A stretch of 24,918 nt of DNA, taken from an uncultured Planctomycetales bacterium. GTDB lineage: Bacteria > Planctomycetota > Planctomycetia > Isosphaerales > Isosphaeraceae. Shown here piece by piece: positions 1 to 6,885 of this stretch (the stretch's first letter is position 1; each line of letters begins with the position of its first letter). The notes below the pieces were generated by a model. That model was not told the DNA's origin. It searched no databases and saw nothing but the letters and a program-made list of their open reading frames with translations. A program made the position numbers and the translations under genes. The DNA lies in contig CALCIB010000097.1 in the NCBI GenBank assembly GCA_937907525.1, forward strand, positions 1 to 24,918. Direction: 5' to 3'.

Positions 1-89
1 CGCGCCGGAAAGCCATCGACGTCCAGGGCTTGTCGGACGGGCTTTCGCGAATTCCGACGGTCGTCTCGCGCGTCGTCCCCCTCATCTGA
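1..89 (+). CDS. C-terminal tail of an unidentified gene (partial)
   Basis: Reading from base 3, an open frame runs from the window edge to a TGA at 87-89 and encodes about 28 residues ending SRVVPLI. Codons favour G/C at the third position, as in confirmed genes here. A dispersed hairpin repeat begins six bases after the stop, where such repeats usually sit, which supports a real gene end. The fragment is too short to assign a family. It could also be chance open sequence. Confidence 0.35.
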   Translation, partial: RRKAIDVQGLSDGLSRIPTVVSRVVPLI

Positions 90-94
90 CCGCT

Positions 95-128
95 TCGCGG
101 TCTGTCTTCCCCCGCGAGGGGGGAAGAC
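95..128 (+). repeat. Dispersed hairpin repeat, family B, copy 1
   Basis: A 10-bp perfect stem (104-113 pairing with 119-128) closes a 5-base loop. The 34 bases 95-128 recur exactly, inverted, at 24592-24625. It lies between the partial upstream gene and the 3' end of the DegT aminotransferase gene. The stem could act as a two-way terminator, but no T-run follows, and exact recurrence points to a REP-like dispersed palindrome. Confidence 0.75.
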
Positions 129-210
129 TCGTTCAGACCCCCAAAATCCGTGACGGTCGGGACAACGGACGGTTCGGCGAAGGTCGTCGGCGCGTCCGGG
201 GCCGCGGGGG

Positions 211-1380
211 TCAGGCGGCGAAGAGGGACGGGTGGGCCCGCTCGTGGAGGAACTGGTGGATCGCCCCCACGACGTAGCGCTGCTCGGCCTCGGACAACTC
301 GGGGTAGATCGGCAGCGCGATCGTCTCGCGGGCGGCGGCCTCGGTCACCGGCAGGTCGCCGGCGCGGTAGCCCAGCGAGGCGAAGCAGGGTTGCAGGTGC
401 AGGGGGATCGGGTAGTAGATCTCGGTGCCGATCTTGCGGTCGGTCAGCCGCCGTCGCAGGTCGTCGCGGATCGCGGCCGGGACGCGGACCACGAATTGGT
501 TGTAGACGTGGACGTTGCCGGGCCGCTCGACGGGGAGCTTGACCATCGCGTCGAGACCTTCGGCGGCGAACAGGTCGCGGTAGCGGTCGGCGGCCTCGCG
601 GCGGGCGGCGGTCCACTCGTCGAGGTGGCGGAGCTTCACCCGCAGGACGGCCGCCTGGAGGGCGTCGAGCCGCGAGTTGATCCCGACCTCGTGGTGGTGG
701 TACTTCGGCTCCATGCCGTGGACCCGCAGCCGGGCGATCCGCCGCGCCAGGACCGGGTCGTCGGTCGTGACCATGCCGCCGTCGCCGAAGCCGCCGAGGT
801 TCTTCGACGGGTAGAAGCTGAAGGCGGCGGCGGTCCCGAGCGCGCCGGCGCGGCGGCCGCGATAGCCCGCGCCGATCGCCTGGGCGGCGTCCTCCAGGAC
901 CATCAGGCCGTGACGCTCGGCGATGGCGCGGATCGGGTCCATGTCGGCGGTCTGGCCGTAGAGGTGGACCGGGATGATCGCCCGGGTCCGCTCGGTGATC
1001 GCCGCCTCGACCGCCGCCGGGTCGATGTTGTAGGTGTCCGGCTCGATGTCGACGAAGACCGGCCGCGCGCCGGTTCGCCAGATCGAGCCCCCGGTGGCGA
1101 AGAAGGTGTACGGGGTGGTGACCACCTCGTCGCCGGGCCCCAGGTCGATCGCCATCAATGGCAAAAGCAGGGCGTCGGTCCCCGAGGCGCAGCCGACGGC
1201 GTGGGCGGCGCCGGAGAATTCGGCGATCTCGGCCTCCAGGCCGGCGACCTCCGGGCCCATGACGAAGCCCTGGGTCTCCATGACCTCGCGCACCACCGGC
1301 TCGATCTCGTCGCGGATCGCGCGGTACTGGGCGCGGAGGTTGAGGGCGGGAACTCCCGTCGGTTCGTAGGCAAGCGCCAT
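211..1380 (-). CDS. DegT/DnrJ/EryC1/StrS-family PLP-dependent sugar aminotransferase
   Basis: 389 residues, the usual length for this family, which transfers an amino group (normally from glutamate) to a keto-sugar nucleotide during synthesis of amino sugars for surface polysaccharides. Visible family marks are ASGTDALLL (about 65-73), the cofactor-contacting LEDAAQA (Asp164, Gln167), and the PLP-binding lysine Lys193 in FYPSKNLGGFGDGG, followed by HGMEPKYHHHEVGINSRLD. The start is supported by AAGGAG nine bases upstream of the ATG. A candidate promoter lies at 1484-1512 inside the end of the cbiX-like gene. No other sugar-nucleotide gene is visible in the window, so the exact substrate is unknown; a polysaccharide locus could continue to the left. 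Family assignment is firm, substrate is not. Confidence 0.93.
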   Translation of the reverse strand: MALAYEPTGVPALNLRAQYRAIRDEIEPVVREVMETQGFVMGPEVAGLEAEIAEFSGAAHAVGCASGTDALLLPLMAIDLGPGDEVVTTPYTFFATGGSIWRTGARPVFVDIEPDTYNIDPAAVEAAITERTRAIIPVHLYGQTADMDPIRAIAERHGLMVLEDAAQAIGAGYRGRRAGALGTAAAFSFYPSKNLGGFGDGGMVTTDDPVLARRIARLRVHGMEPKYHHHEVGINSRLDALQAAVLRVKLRHLDEWTAARREAADRYRDLFAAEGLDAMVKLPVERPGNVHVYNQFVVRVPAAIRDDLRRRLTDRKIGTEIYYPIPLHLQPCFASLGYRAGDLPVTEAAARETIALPIYPELSEAEQRYVVGAIHQFLHERAHPSLFAA

Positions 1381-1483
1381 CGTGGCTCACTCCTTCGACG
1401 CCGTATGCGTACATGCCGTGGGCACGCGCGTGCGAAACGCACTCGAGGTGGCGTCTCCCTCCTTGGAGTAGATCGGCGGCGGA

Positions 1484-1512
1484 GTTCTATCCCTTTCCTG
1501 AATCGTCGTCAA
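1484..1512 (-). promoter_or_regulatory. Candidate sigma-70-type promoter for the DegT gene
   Basis: On the minus strand TTGACG (1512-1507), a 17-base spacer and TAGAAC (1489-1484) match the -35/-10 consensus at 5/6 and 4/6. It would start transcription near 1477, about 97 bases before the DegT start codon, and it overlaps the last codons of the CbiX-like gene. This is a prediction from sequence match alone. Confidence 0.4.
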
Positions 1513-1978
1513 GCGAGCCCGAACGCTCGGGCCGACCGGCCGGACCCGCCGCGGCCGCCCCATCGGACCAATCGGCCGTCGGAGGGGTTGGGTCGGTTCG
1601 GTCCAACTCGGCGGCGCGAGCGGCCACCAGTCGGTCGAGCAGCGGGTGGGGCCCCAGCGGCGGACCCAGGACGAAGTCGACGCCGGGATGGCGGGCCGCC
1701 AGGTCGTCGCGGGCGGCGGTCAGGTCGCGACCCAGGTGGACCCCGGCCGAGAGGAGGTACGGGACCATCAGCACCCGAGAGGCCCCGCGCGCCGCGCAGG
1801 TCGCGGCGCCGGCGGGGATGTCGGGTTCGGCCAGTTCCAGGAAGCAGGGCTCGACGATCGTCCACGGCCCCGTCGCGGCCAGCCGCGCGGCCAATTCGCG
1901 GAGGTCGGCGTTGGCCGATTCCCGACGACTGCCGTGGGCGATCAGAAGGACGGCCGTCGTCGCGGGGGTCGGTTCCAT
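1487..1978 (-). CDS. cbiX: CbiX-family sirohydrochlorin chelatase, short single-domain form
   Basis: About 163 residues. The family inserts Co2+ (or Fe2+/Ni2+ in relatives) into sirohydrochlorin on the way to cobalamin or siroheme, in the cytoplasm. The two expected metal/active-site histidines are visible: His15 in LLIAHGSRR and His81 in YLLSAGVHLGRD. Only one chelatase domain is present, so a dimer is likely. The last roughly 36 residues are Pro/Ala/Gly/Asp-rich and probably disordered. The frame opens 22 codons further upstream (to 2044), but the ATG at 1976-1978 is preferred because the conserved strand begins just after it and a GAGG lies ten bases upstream. No other tetrapyrrole gene is in the window, so cobalt versus iron cannot be decided. 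Confidence 0.82.
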   Translation of the reverse strand: MEPTPATTAVLLIAHGSRRESANADLRELAARLAATGPWTIVEPCFLELAEPDIPAGAATCAARGASRVLMVPYLLSAGVHLGRDLTAARDDLAARHPGVDFVLGPPLGPHPLLDRLVAARAAELDRTDPTPPTADWSDGAAAAGPAGRPERSGSLDDDSGKG

Positions 1979-2042
1979 TATAAGATGTCCTCGCGCGGAT
2001 CGATTGTCCGGTTCCCGTCCCGAGCCGAGAGGCGGCGTCGTC

Positions 2043-2489
2043 ATGACCTGGGTCCATTACGCCTTGTTGTCGGCCTTGTTCGCGGGGCTGACGGCCCTGC
2101 TGGCGAAAATCGGCGTGACCGACGTCCCCTCCAACCTGGCGACGTTGATTCGGACGATCGTGGTCGTGGGGTTCGCCTCGGCGATCGTCCTGTTCACCGG
2201 CGAGGTCAAGGCCGTCCGCTCGCTGGCCGCGCGCGACTGGCTGTCGCTGGTCGCCTCCGGGCTGGCGACCGGCGGGTCGTGGCTGTTTTACTTCGCGGCC
2301 CTGAAGCACGGGCCGCTCTCGGGCGTCGCGCCCATCGACAAGTCGAGCTTCCTGATCGCGATGGCGTTGGGGTTCCTCGTCTTGCGCGAGCCGGTTCGAC
2401 CGCTCACGCTCCTGGGCGCGGCGCTGGTCGCCGCGGGGGTCGCCTTGACGATCCCCTCGGTCCAGGAGGCCGCGCGACGGTTGTTTTAA
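2043..2489 (+). CDS. EamA/DMT-superfamily half-size membrane transporter
   Basis: 148 residues with four or five hydrophobic segments (about 3-21, 33-52, 66-86, 96-116 and 120-140). The second half reads YFAALKHGPLSGVAPIDKSS then LREPVRPLTLLGAALVAAGV, the typical ending of one EamA domain. Full-length drug/metabolite transporters carry two such domains; single-domain members exist and are thought to work as dimers. It is divergent from the CbiX-like gene with only 64 bases between starts, so the two probably share a control region. A TATAAG sits at 1979-1984, but I see no convincing -35 with it. The substrate cannot be predicted. Confidence 0.8.
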   Translation: MTWVHYALLSALFAGLTALLAKIGVTDVPSNLATLIRTIVVVGFASAIVLFTGEVKAVRSLAARDWLSLVASGLATGGSWLFYFAALKHGPLSGVAPIDKSSFLIAMALGFLVLREPVRPLTLLGAALVAAGVALTIPSVQEAARRLF

Positions 2490-2588
2490 CCCGCCGGGGG
2501 GGTTCGACTCAAGTCGACGGTCGGGACGGTCGATCTTAGCCGATGACCAGCGGGTCCGCCCTGACGACGCATCTTTGAGAATCCCCCG

Positions 2589-4322
2589 ATGGCCCCCTTT
2601 CCGCCCGGCGCCGGAGCGACGACGCTCCGTCGGCTTCTCGTGTTCGCCGCGCTGGCGGCTTGCGGCTGCCGGTCGACCGGGCCCGACTTGTCGATTGCGT
2701 CGATGCGCGCCGCCGGGGTCGGCTCGTCGTCCGAATCCCTGGTCCCGCGCGTCTGCCGGGCCCGGCGGGAGGGCCGGAGGCTGGAGCGCCAGGGAGTCGA
2801 CGCGAGCGTCGACCACTATTACCGGGCGACCGTGTTCGCGGCGGCGGCCGTGACGGCGGCGCCGGGGTCGACCGAGGCGCGCGACCTTTACAATGAGTGC
2901 CTCGTCGACTGCCTCCGCGCCGGGCAGGTCTTCGGCAGGCTCGACGCGCGGCGGGCGCTCCGGGTACACGGGCCGAACGGGACGACGACGGTCCCGATTC
3001 GGCGGATCGGCTTCGTCTGGGCCGACGAGGACTTCGACCGCGTCGTCGACCCGGCCTCCGCGCCGCCGAACCCCTCGGCCCACGCCGACAACGAGACCCC
3101 CGGCCTGGGCGCCGCGATCGCCGTGGAGCGCGTCAACCCGAAGCGAGGCGGCCAGGATGACTTCCTGCCGAGAAACGCCGTCTTCAACGCGACGGCCGTC
3201 CTCCGACCGGACCTCGACGCCTGGCTGTCCCCCGCCGGCCGCGCCCCGGCCGACGTCCTGGAGCTTTACGACCCCCTCCGCGTCCCCGACGTCCCGTTCG
3301 GCCCGGCCTCCTCCCCGCCTCTCCACGTCGCCCCCAACGCCGCGATCGCCGTGGCGCGTCAAATCCAGGTGGAGCGGGGGCCCTACGCGCTGGCGGGCTT
3401 CGCCACGCCCGAACGGATGCTGGGCCAGGCCGACATCCGGATGATCGAGCCCCACCAGCCGGGCAAGTCGCCGATCCTCCTGATCCACGGCCTGGTCAAC
3501 GACCCGTTCTTGTTCAACGACATGCTCGCGGCCTTGCAACGGACGCCGGGGTTCCTCGATCGTTATCAAGTCTGGGTCTACCGCTACCCGACCGGCGTGA
3601 CGTTCCTGCGCACCGCCGCCATCCTCCGCGCGGAGATCGAGAGGATCAGCCGGACGCTCGACCCCGACGGCGCGGACCCCGCGCTTCGGAACTGGACGCT
3701 GGTGGGCTTCAGCCTGGGGGGGATGATCGCGCGGTTGCAGGTCTCCCACAGCGGCGACGCGGTCTGGAACGCCGTCGCCACGCGGCCCTTCCAGACGCTT
3801 CGGATCGACGACCAGGCGCGTCGGGCGATCAAGGACATGCTTTTCTTCGAGCCCTCGCCGCGGGTCCGCCGGGTGATCTTCCTCGCCACGCCCCACGACG
3901 GGGCCTCGCCGCCGGCCTCCGCCGCCAGCCTGCTGACCAGCTGGATCGTCCAGCGGCCCGCCGACTCGCGGCGGCTCATCGAGAAGGTCGAACGGGACAA
4001 CCCCGGCGCGGTCAGGCCGACCTTTCGACGCCTCCCCAGCAGCGTCGACGCCCTCGCCGCCTACAGCCCGCTCTTGCCGGCGATCCGCGGGCTCCCCTAC
4101 GACCCGGCCGTCGAGATCCACACCATCGCCGGCACCGGCTTCCTCAACCCCGCTTACGGCGGCTTCGGCGACCTGGTGGTGCCCCTCTCAAGCGCCCACG
4201 TGGACGAGGCGGTCTCGGAACACCACGTCCGGGCCGTGCATACCGCGATCTATTACAACCCCGACGCCATCGCCGAGGTCCAACGGATCCTGGGCTTCGC
4301 GCCGGCGTGGGAGGTGGACTGA
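2589..4322 (+). CDS. Lipoprotein alpha/beta hydrolase (lipase/esterase-like)
   Basis: 577 residues. The N-terminus has a basic stretch, a hydrophobic run and a lipobox LAAC with Cys25, so it is probably a lipid-anchored envelope protein. The first roughly 285 residues match no domain I recognise. The C-terminal half is an alpha/beta hydrolase: oxyanion region SPILLIHGLVNDP (294-306), nucleophile elbow GFSLGG with Ser375, likely acid Asp528 in GFGDLVVP, and likely base His at 545-551 (EHHVRAVH). A conserved-looking FLATPHDG at 431-438 is seen in lipase-like hydrolases. The ribosome site is weak. It appears to stand alone, with a separate promoter candidate for the next gene. Natural substrate unknown. 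Confidence 0.85.
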   Translation: MAPFPPGAGATTLRRLLVFAALAACGCRSTGPDLSIASMRAAGVGSSSESLVPRVCRARREGRRLERQGVDASVDHYYRATVFAAAAVTAAPGSTEARDLYNECLVDCLRAGQVFGRLDARRALRVHGPNGTTTVPIRRIGFVWADEDFDRVVDPASAPPNPSAHADNETPGLGAAIAVERVNPKRGGQDDFLPRNAVFNATAVLRPDLDAWLSPAGRAPADVLELYDPLRVPDVPFGPASSPPLHVAPNAAIAVARQIQVERGPYALAGFATPERMLGQADIRMIEPHQPGKSPILLIHGLVNDPFLFNDMLAALQRTPGFLDRYQVWVYRYPTGVTFLRTAAILRAEIERISRTLDPDGADPALRNWTLVGFSLGGMIARLQVSHSGDAVWNAVATRPFQTLRIDDQARRAIKDMLFFEPSPRVRRVIFLATPHDGASPPASAASLLTSWIVQRPADSRRLIEKVERDNPGAVRPTFRRLPSSVDALAAYSPLLPAIRGLPYDPAVEIHTIAGTGFLNPAYGGFGDLVVPLSSAHVDEAVSEHHVRAVHTAIYYNPDAIAEVQRILGFAPAWEVD

Positions 4323-4406
4323 ATTCGGCCGGTCGACCCCTCGTCATCGTCGATCCGACGGATTTGAAAGCCGACCGCGCCGCGGTCGCCCCATGCGCCT
4401 GTTCCC

Positions 4407-4434
4407 TTGATGTCCGCGGGGCCGCGGCTACAAT
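4407..4434 (+). promoter_or_regulatory. Candidate sigma-70-type promoter for the MFS-HAD pair
   Basis: TTGATG (4407-4412), a 16-base spacer and TACAAT (4429-4434) give a -35 at 4/6 and a -10 at 5/6. Transcription would begin near 4441, leaving a leader of about 57 bases before the MFS start codon. It lies in the 175-base gap after the lipoprotein hydrolase gene. Confidence 0.45.
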
Positions 4435-4497
4435 CCCTGAACTCGGAACTCTCGCGCGCAACCCGGCGGCCCCCCGCGGGCATCGACGAAACACTCC

Positions 4498-5763
4498 ATG
4501 GACGACCCTTCAGCCCGCCTGGGCCCCTGGCTTCTCCCCTCCTCGCTCGTCTCGCCGCGCGGGCATGAAAGGTTGGCCACGTTTTCGATGTACGCGCTGG
4601 ACGGCGTGGGCTTCGGCTCGTGGGCGGCGTATCTGCCGATCTACAAGGCGAGGCTCGGCCTGAGCGACGGCGGGTTGGGGATGGCGCTGTTCGCGCTGGT
4701 CGTCGGCAGCCTGATCTCGATGCCAACGACCGGGCGGTTGCTGGCGCGACGGAACACGCGAAGCGTCTCGTTGTTCGGGTGCGTCGCGTTCTGCGCGACG
4801 ATCCCGCTGGTGAGTTTCGCGGCGACGACGATCGGCGCGACGTCGGCGTTCGTCGCGGCGGCGTTTCTGTTCGGGGCGACGAAGGGGATCATCGACGTCG
4901 CGGCGAACACCCACGCCATCGGCGTGGAGGGCGACGGCGCGGGGCCGCTCATGTCGACCTGCCACGGCGGCTGGAGTCTGGGGGTGCTGGTGGGGGCGTC
5001 GCTGGTGGCGGGGGCGATTCGGATCGGGCTGCCGCCCCTGGCGACGACGACCCTGATCGCGGCGGGCCTGCTGGGAGTGACGGCGGCGGCCTCGCGGGCG
5101 CTGGTCGCGCGTCAGCCGGCCGCGGCGAGTCCGACCGCTCGGCGCTCGGTCTGGCCTCGGGGCCGGTTGGTCCCGCTGGCGGCGCTGGGGTTTCTGGGGC
5201 TGTTTTGCGAGGGGTCGATGGGGGACTGGGCAGCCGTCTTCCTGACCGACGTGGCGGGGGCGTCGACCTCGGCCGCGGCGATCGGGTTCGCGGCCTACTC
5301 GCTGGTGATGATGTGCGGGCGGTTCGGCGGCGACCGCCTGGTCGCCCGGCTCGGCGCGTCGCGGGTGCTGACGGCGAGCGGCCTGAGCGTCGCGACGGGG
5401 CTGGGAATCGCGATCGTCGCGCGGACCTACCCCGCGGCGGTCGTGGGCTTCGCCCTGGTGGGCCTGGGGGTCGCGAACCTGGTGCCGATCCTCTTCCGCG
5501 CCGCCGGTCGCGACGCCGACGGCGACTCGGGGGCGGCGATCGCGTCGGTCTCGACGGTCGGTTATCTTGGGTTCCTGATCGGCCCGCCGTTGATCGGCGC
5601 GTTGAGCCAGGCCGCGGGGCTTTCGAGCGCGCTATGGTTGGTGGTCCTCTCCGGCCTCGCCGTCGCCGCGGGCTCGCGGTTCGTCGTCGAGGGGGCCGGG
5701 GTCGGGACCGAATCGTCAAGGACTTTGGAAGAACGTATTCATGCCTGCGAATCGACCGTTTGA
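4498..5763 (+). CDS. MFS transporter, YbjJ-like
   Basis: 421 residues with about 12 hydrophobic segments, the normal major facilitator plan, in the cytoplasmic membrane. Family-specific motifs are GFGSWAAYLPIYKARLGLSD near the N-terminus (39-57), DVAANTHAIGVE (133-144) and MSTCHGGWSLG (152-162), which resemble the E. coli YbjJ / sugar-permease-like subgroup. The second half starts after a loop near 205-225. The stop overlaps the start of the HAD phosphatase gene by 23 bases, indicating co-transcription and coupled translation. The ATG at 4498 has no strong ribosome site, so the start is less certain; an in-frame ATG at 4588 would remove residues before the first membrane segment. Substrate unknown. 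Confidence 0.85.
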   Translation: MDDPSARLGPWLLPSSLVSPRGHERLATFSMYALDGVGFGSWAAYLPIYKARLGLSDGGLGMALFALVVGSLISMPTTGRLLARRNTRSVSLFGCVAFCATIPLVSFAATTIGATSAFVAAAFLFGATKGIIDVAANTHAIGVEGDGAGPLMSTCHGGWSLGVLVGASLVAGAIRIGLPPLATTTLIAAGLLGVTAAASRALVARQPAAASPTARRSVWPRGRLVPLAALGFLGLFCEGSMGDWAAVFLTDVAGASTSAAAIGFAAYSLVMMCGRFGGDRLVARLGASRVLTASGLSVATGLGIAIVARTYPAAVVGFALVGLGVANLVPILFRAAGRDADGDSGAAIASVSTVGYLGFLIGPPLIGALSQAAGLSSALWLVVLSGLAVAAGSRFVVEGAGVGTESSRTLEERIHACESTV

Positions 5764-6580
5764 CTTCCTTTTGGCCGCCATCGACATCGACGCGACGCTC
5801 ATCGGGCCTGACAAGACGATCAGCCGAGCCAACCGCGAGGCGGTGGCGGAGCTTCGGGCGCGGGGCTGCCGGGTGGCGCTGGCCTCCGGGCGCCGGCACG
5901 CGAACATGCTGCCGTATCGCGCGCGGCTGGGCCTGGACGACGACTACGTCGTCTCCTCGCAAGGGGCGCGGGTGGAGCACGCCGAGACCGGCCGCGTTCT
6001 GCATCGAGCCGAGCTGGAGCCGAGGACGGCCGCGGCCCTGACCGTCGAGGGGCTGTCGCGGGGCTTCGCCGTGATGCTCTGGCTGCGGGACCGCGTCGCC
6101 GCCCGCGAGGCGTCGGAGTGGGTCGACCGCTACGAGCGGCTCTGCGACGATCCGGTCGACCTCGTCGACCTGGAGGGGCTCGCCGATCTTCCGGCCGAGA
6201 AGGTCATCTGGGCCGGCGACCCCGCGCGGATCGCGGCCGACGTCGAGGCGACGCGCCGGCGGCTGGAGGGTCGGGCCTTGACGACGATCACCGAGTCGTG
6301 GTCCATGGAGTTCAGCGCCCCGACGGCCGACAAGCGGCACGGCGTCGCCGCCCTGGCGCGACATTGGGGCGTGCCGCGCGAGCGGGTCCTGACCTTCGGC
6401 GACGGCGAGAACGACGTCGGCATGCTGGGCTGGGCCGGCCTGGGCGTCGCGATGCCCCACGGCCGCGCCGTCGCCCGCGCCGCCGCCGACCTCGTCGCCC
6501 CGGAGGGAGATCCCGCAACGGCGTTGGCCCGCGGAGTGCAAGCGGTCTTTCGACGCTCGGAAGGGGCCCTGGTCGCCTGA
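5741..6580 (+). CDS. Cof-type HAD-superfamily phosphatase
   Basis: 279 residues, typical for Cof/class IIB HAD phosphatases, which remove phosphate from small sugar or flavin phosphates in the cytoplasm. All four HAD motifs are seen: motif I DIDATL with Asp15 and Asp17, motif II Ser49 in LASGRR, motif III Lys198 in TADKRHGV, and motif IV GDGENDVGML with Asp221 and Asp225. The alpha/beta cap lies between motifs II and III. Motif I has Ala where most members have Gly (DxDGT). GGAAG about nine bases upstream supports the start, which lies inside the end of the MFS gene. In E. coli the homologous pairing is ybjJ (MFS) with ybjI (a HAD phosphatase reported to act on flavin precursors), so a similar substrate is possible but unproven. 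Confidence 0.9.
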   Translation: MPANRPFDFLLAAIDIDATLIGPDKTISRANREAVAELRARGCRVALASGRRHANMLPYRARLGLDDDYVVSSQGARVEHAETGRVLHRAELEPRTAAALTVEGLSRGFAVMLWLRDRVAAREASEWVDRYERLCDDPVDLVDLEGLADLPAEKVIWAGDPARIAADVEATRRRLEGRALTTITESWSMEFSAPTADKRHGVAALARHWGVPRERVLTFGDGENDVGMLGWAGLGVAMPHGRAVARAAADLVAPEGDPATALARGVQAVFRRSEGALVA

Positions 6581-6636
6581 ACGTCGCGGCGCCGTCGGGC
6601 CGGATGCGATATTCACGCAAATCTAAGCCGAAATGG

Positions 6637-6691
6637 CCTTCTCCCCTTGAGGGAGAAGGTGGCCGAAGGCTGGATGAGGGGTGGTCCGAAC
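6637..6691 (-). repeat. Dispersed hairpin repeat, family A, copy 1 (left arm of inverted pair)
   Basis: This arm contains a 9-bp stem (6637-6645 with 6651-6659) and is the inverted match of 6748-6802. The outer 28 bases are identical between arms and the remainder matches with small gaps. The 305-base gene-free stretch 6581-6885 between the HAD and aldo/keto reductase genes is largely made of this pair. Confidence 0.8.
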
Positions 6692-6747
6692 GGAATCCTC
6701 CTGACGTCAAAGCTTTTCCTGAAACGAAGTTTCGCCGAAACTCAACG

Positions 6748-6802
6748 CCGGTCGACCCCTCATCCGGCCCTTCGGGCCACCTTCTCCCTCAAGGGGAGAA
6801 GG
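6748..6802 (+). repeat. Dispersed hairpin repeat, family A, copy 2 (right arm of inverted pair)
   Basis: This is the inverted partner of 6637-6691, with its own hairpin at 6780-6802. Bases from 6773 through about 6817 recur at 24871-24915 with two mismatches, so the repeat extends outside the inverted pair and is dispersed in the genome. The two arms are separated by about 56 unrelated bases and could fold into one long stem in RNA or act as a MITE-like unit. Confidence 0.8.
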
Positions 6803-6885
6803 CGAAGATCGCCGTGGCTTACTTCCCCTCGCGGCGGCTTCGGGAAAAGCGTTGGGCCGTCGGCGTCGAACCAACGGGAGGCATC

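Noticed and set aside
211..1380. Polysaccharide biosynthesis cluster
   Set aside because: Only one sugar-nucleotide enzyme is visible; no glycosyltransferase, epimerase or flippase gene lies in the window.
232..1983. Long plus-strand open frame opposite the DegT gene
   Set aside because: The opposite strand encodes a complete aminotransferase with all motifs; the plus-strand translation is low-complexity and has no start signal.
1509..4121. Very long open frame on the minus strand across the CbiX, EamA and hydrolase genes
   Set aside because: It runs antisense or out of frame through confirmed genes, has Arg/Gly/Pro-rich low-complexity translation and no family motifs; long antisense frames are expected at this GC content.
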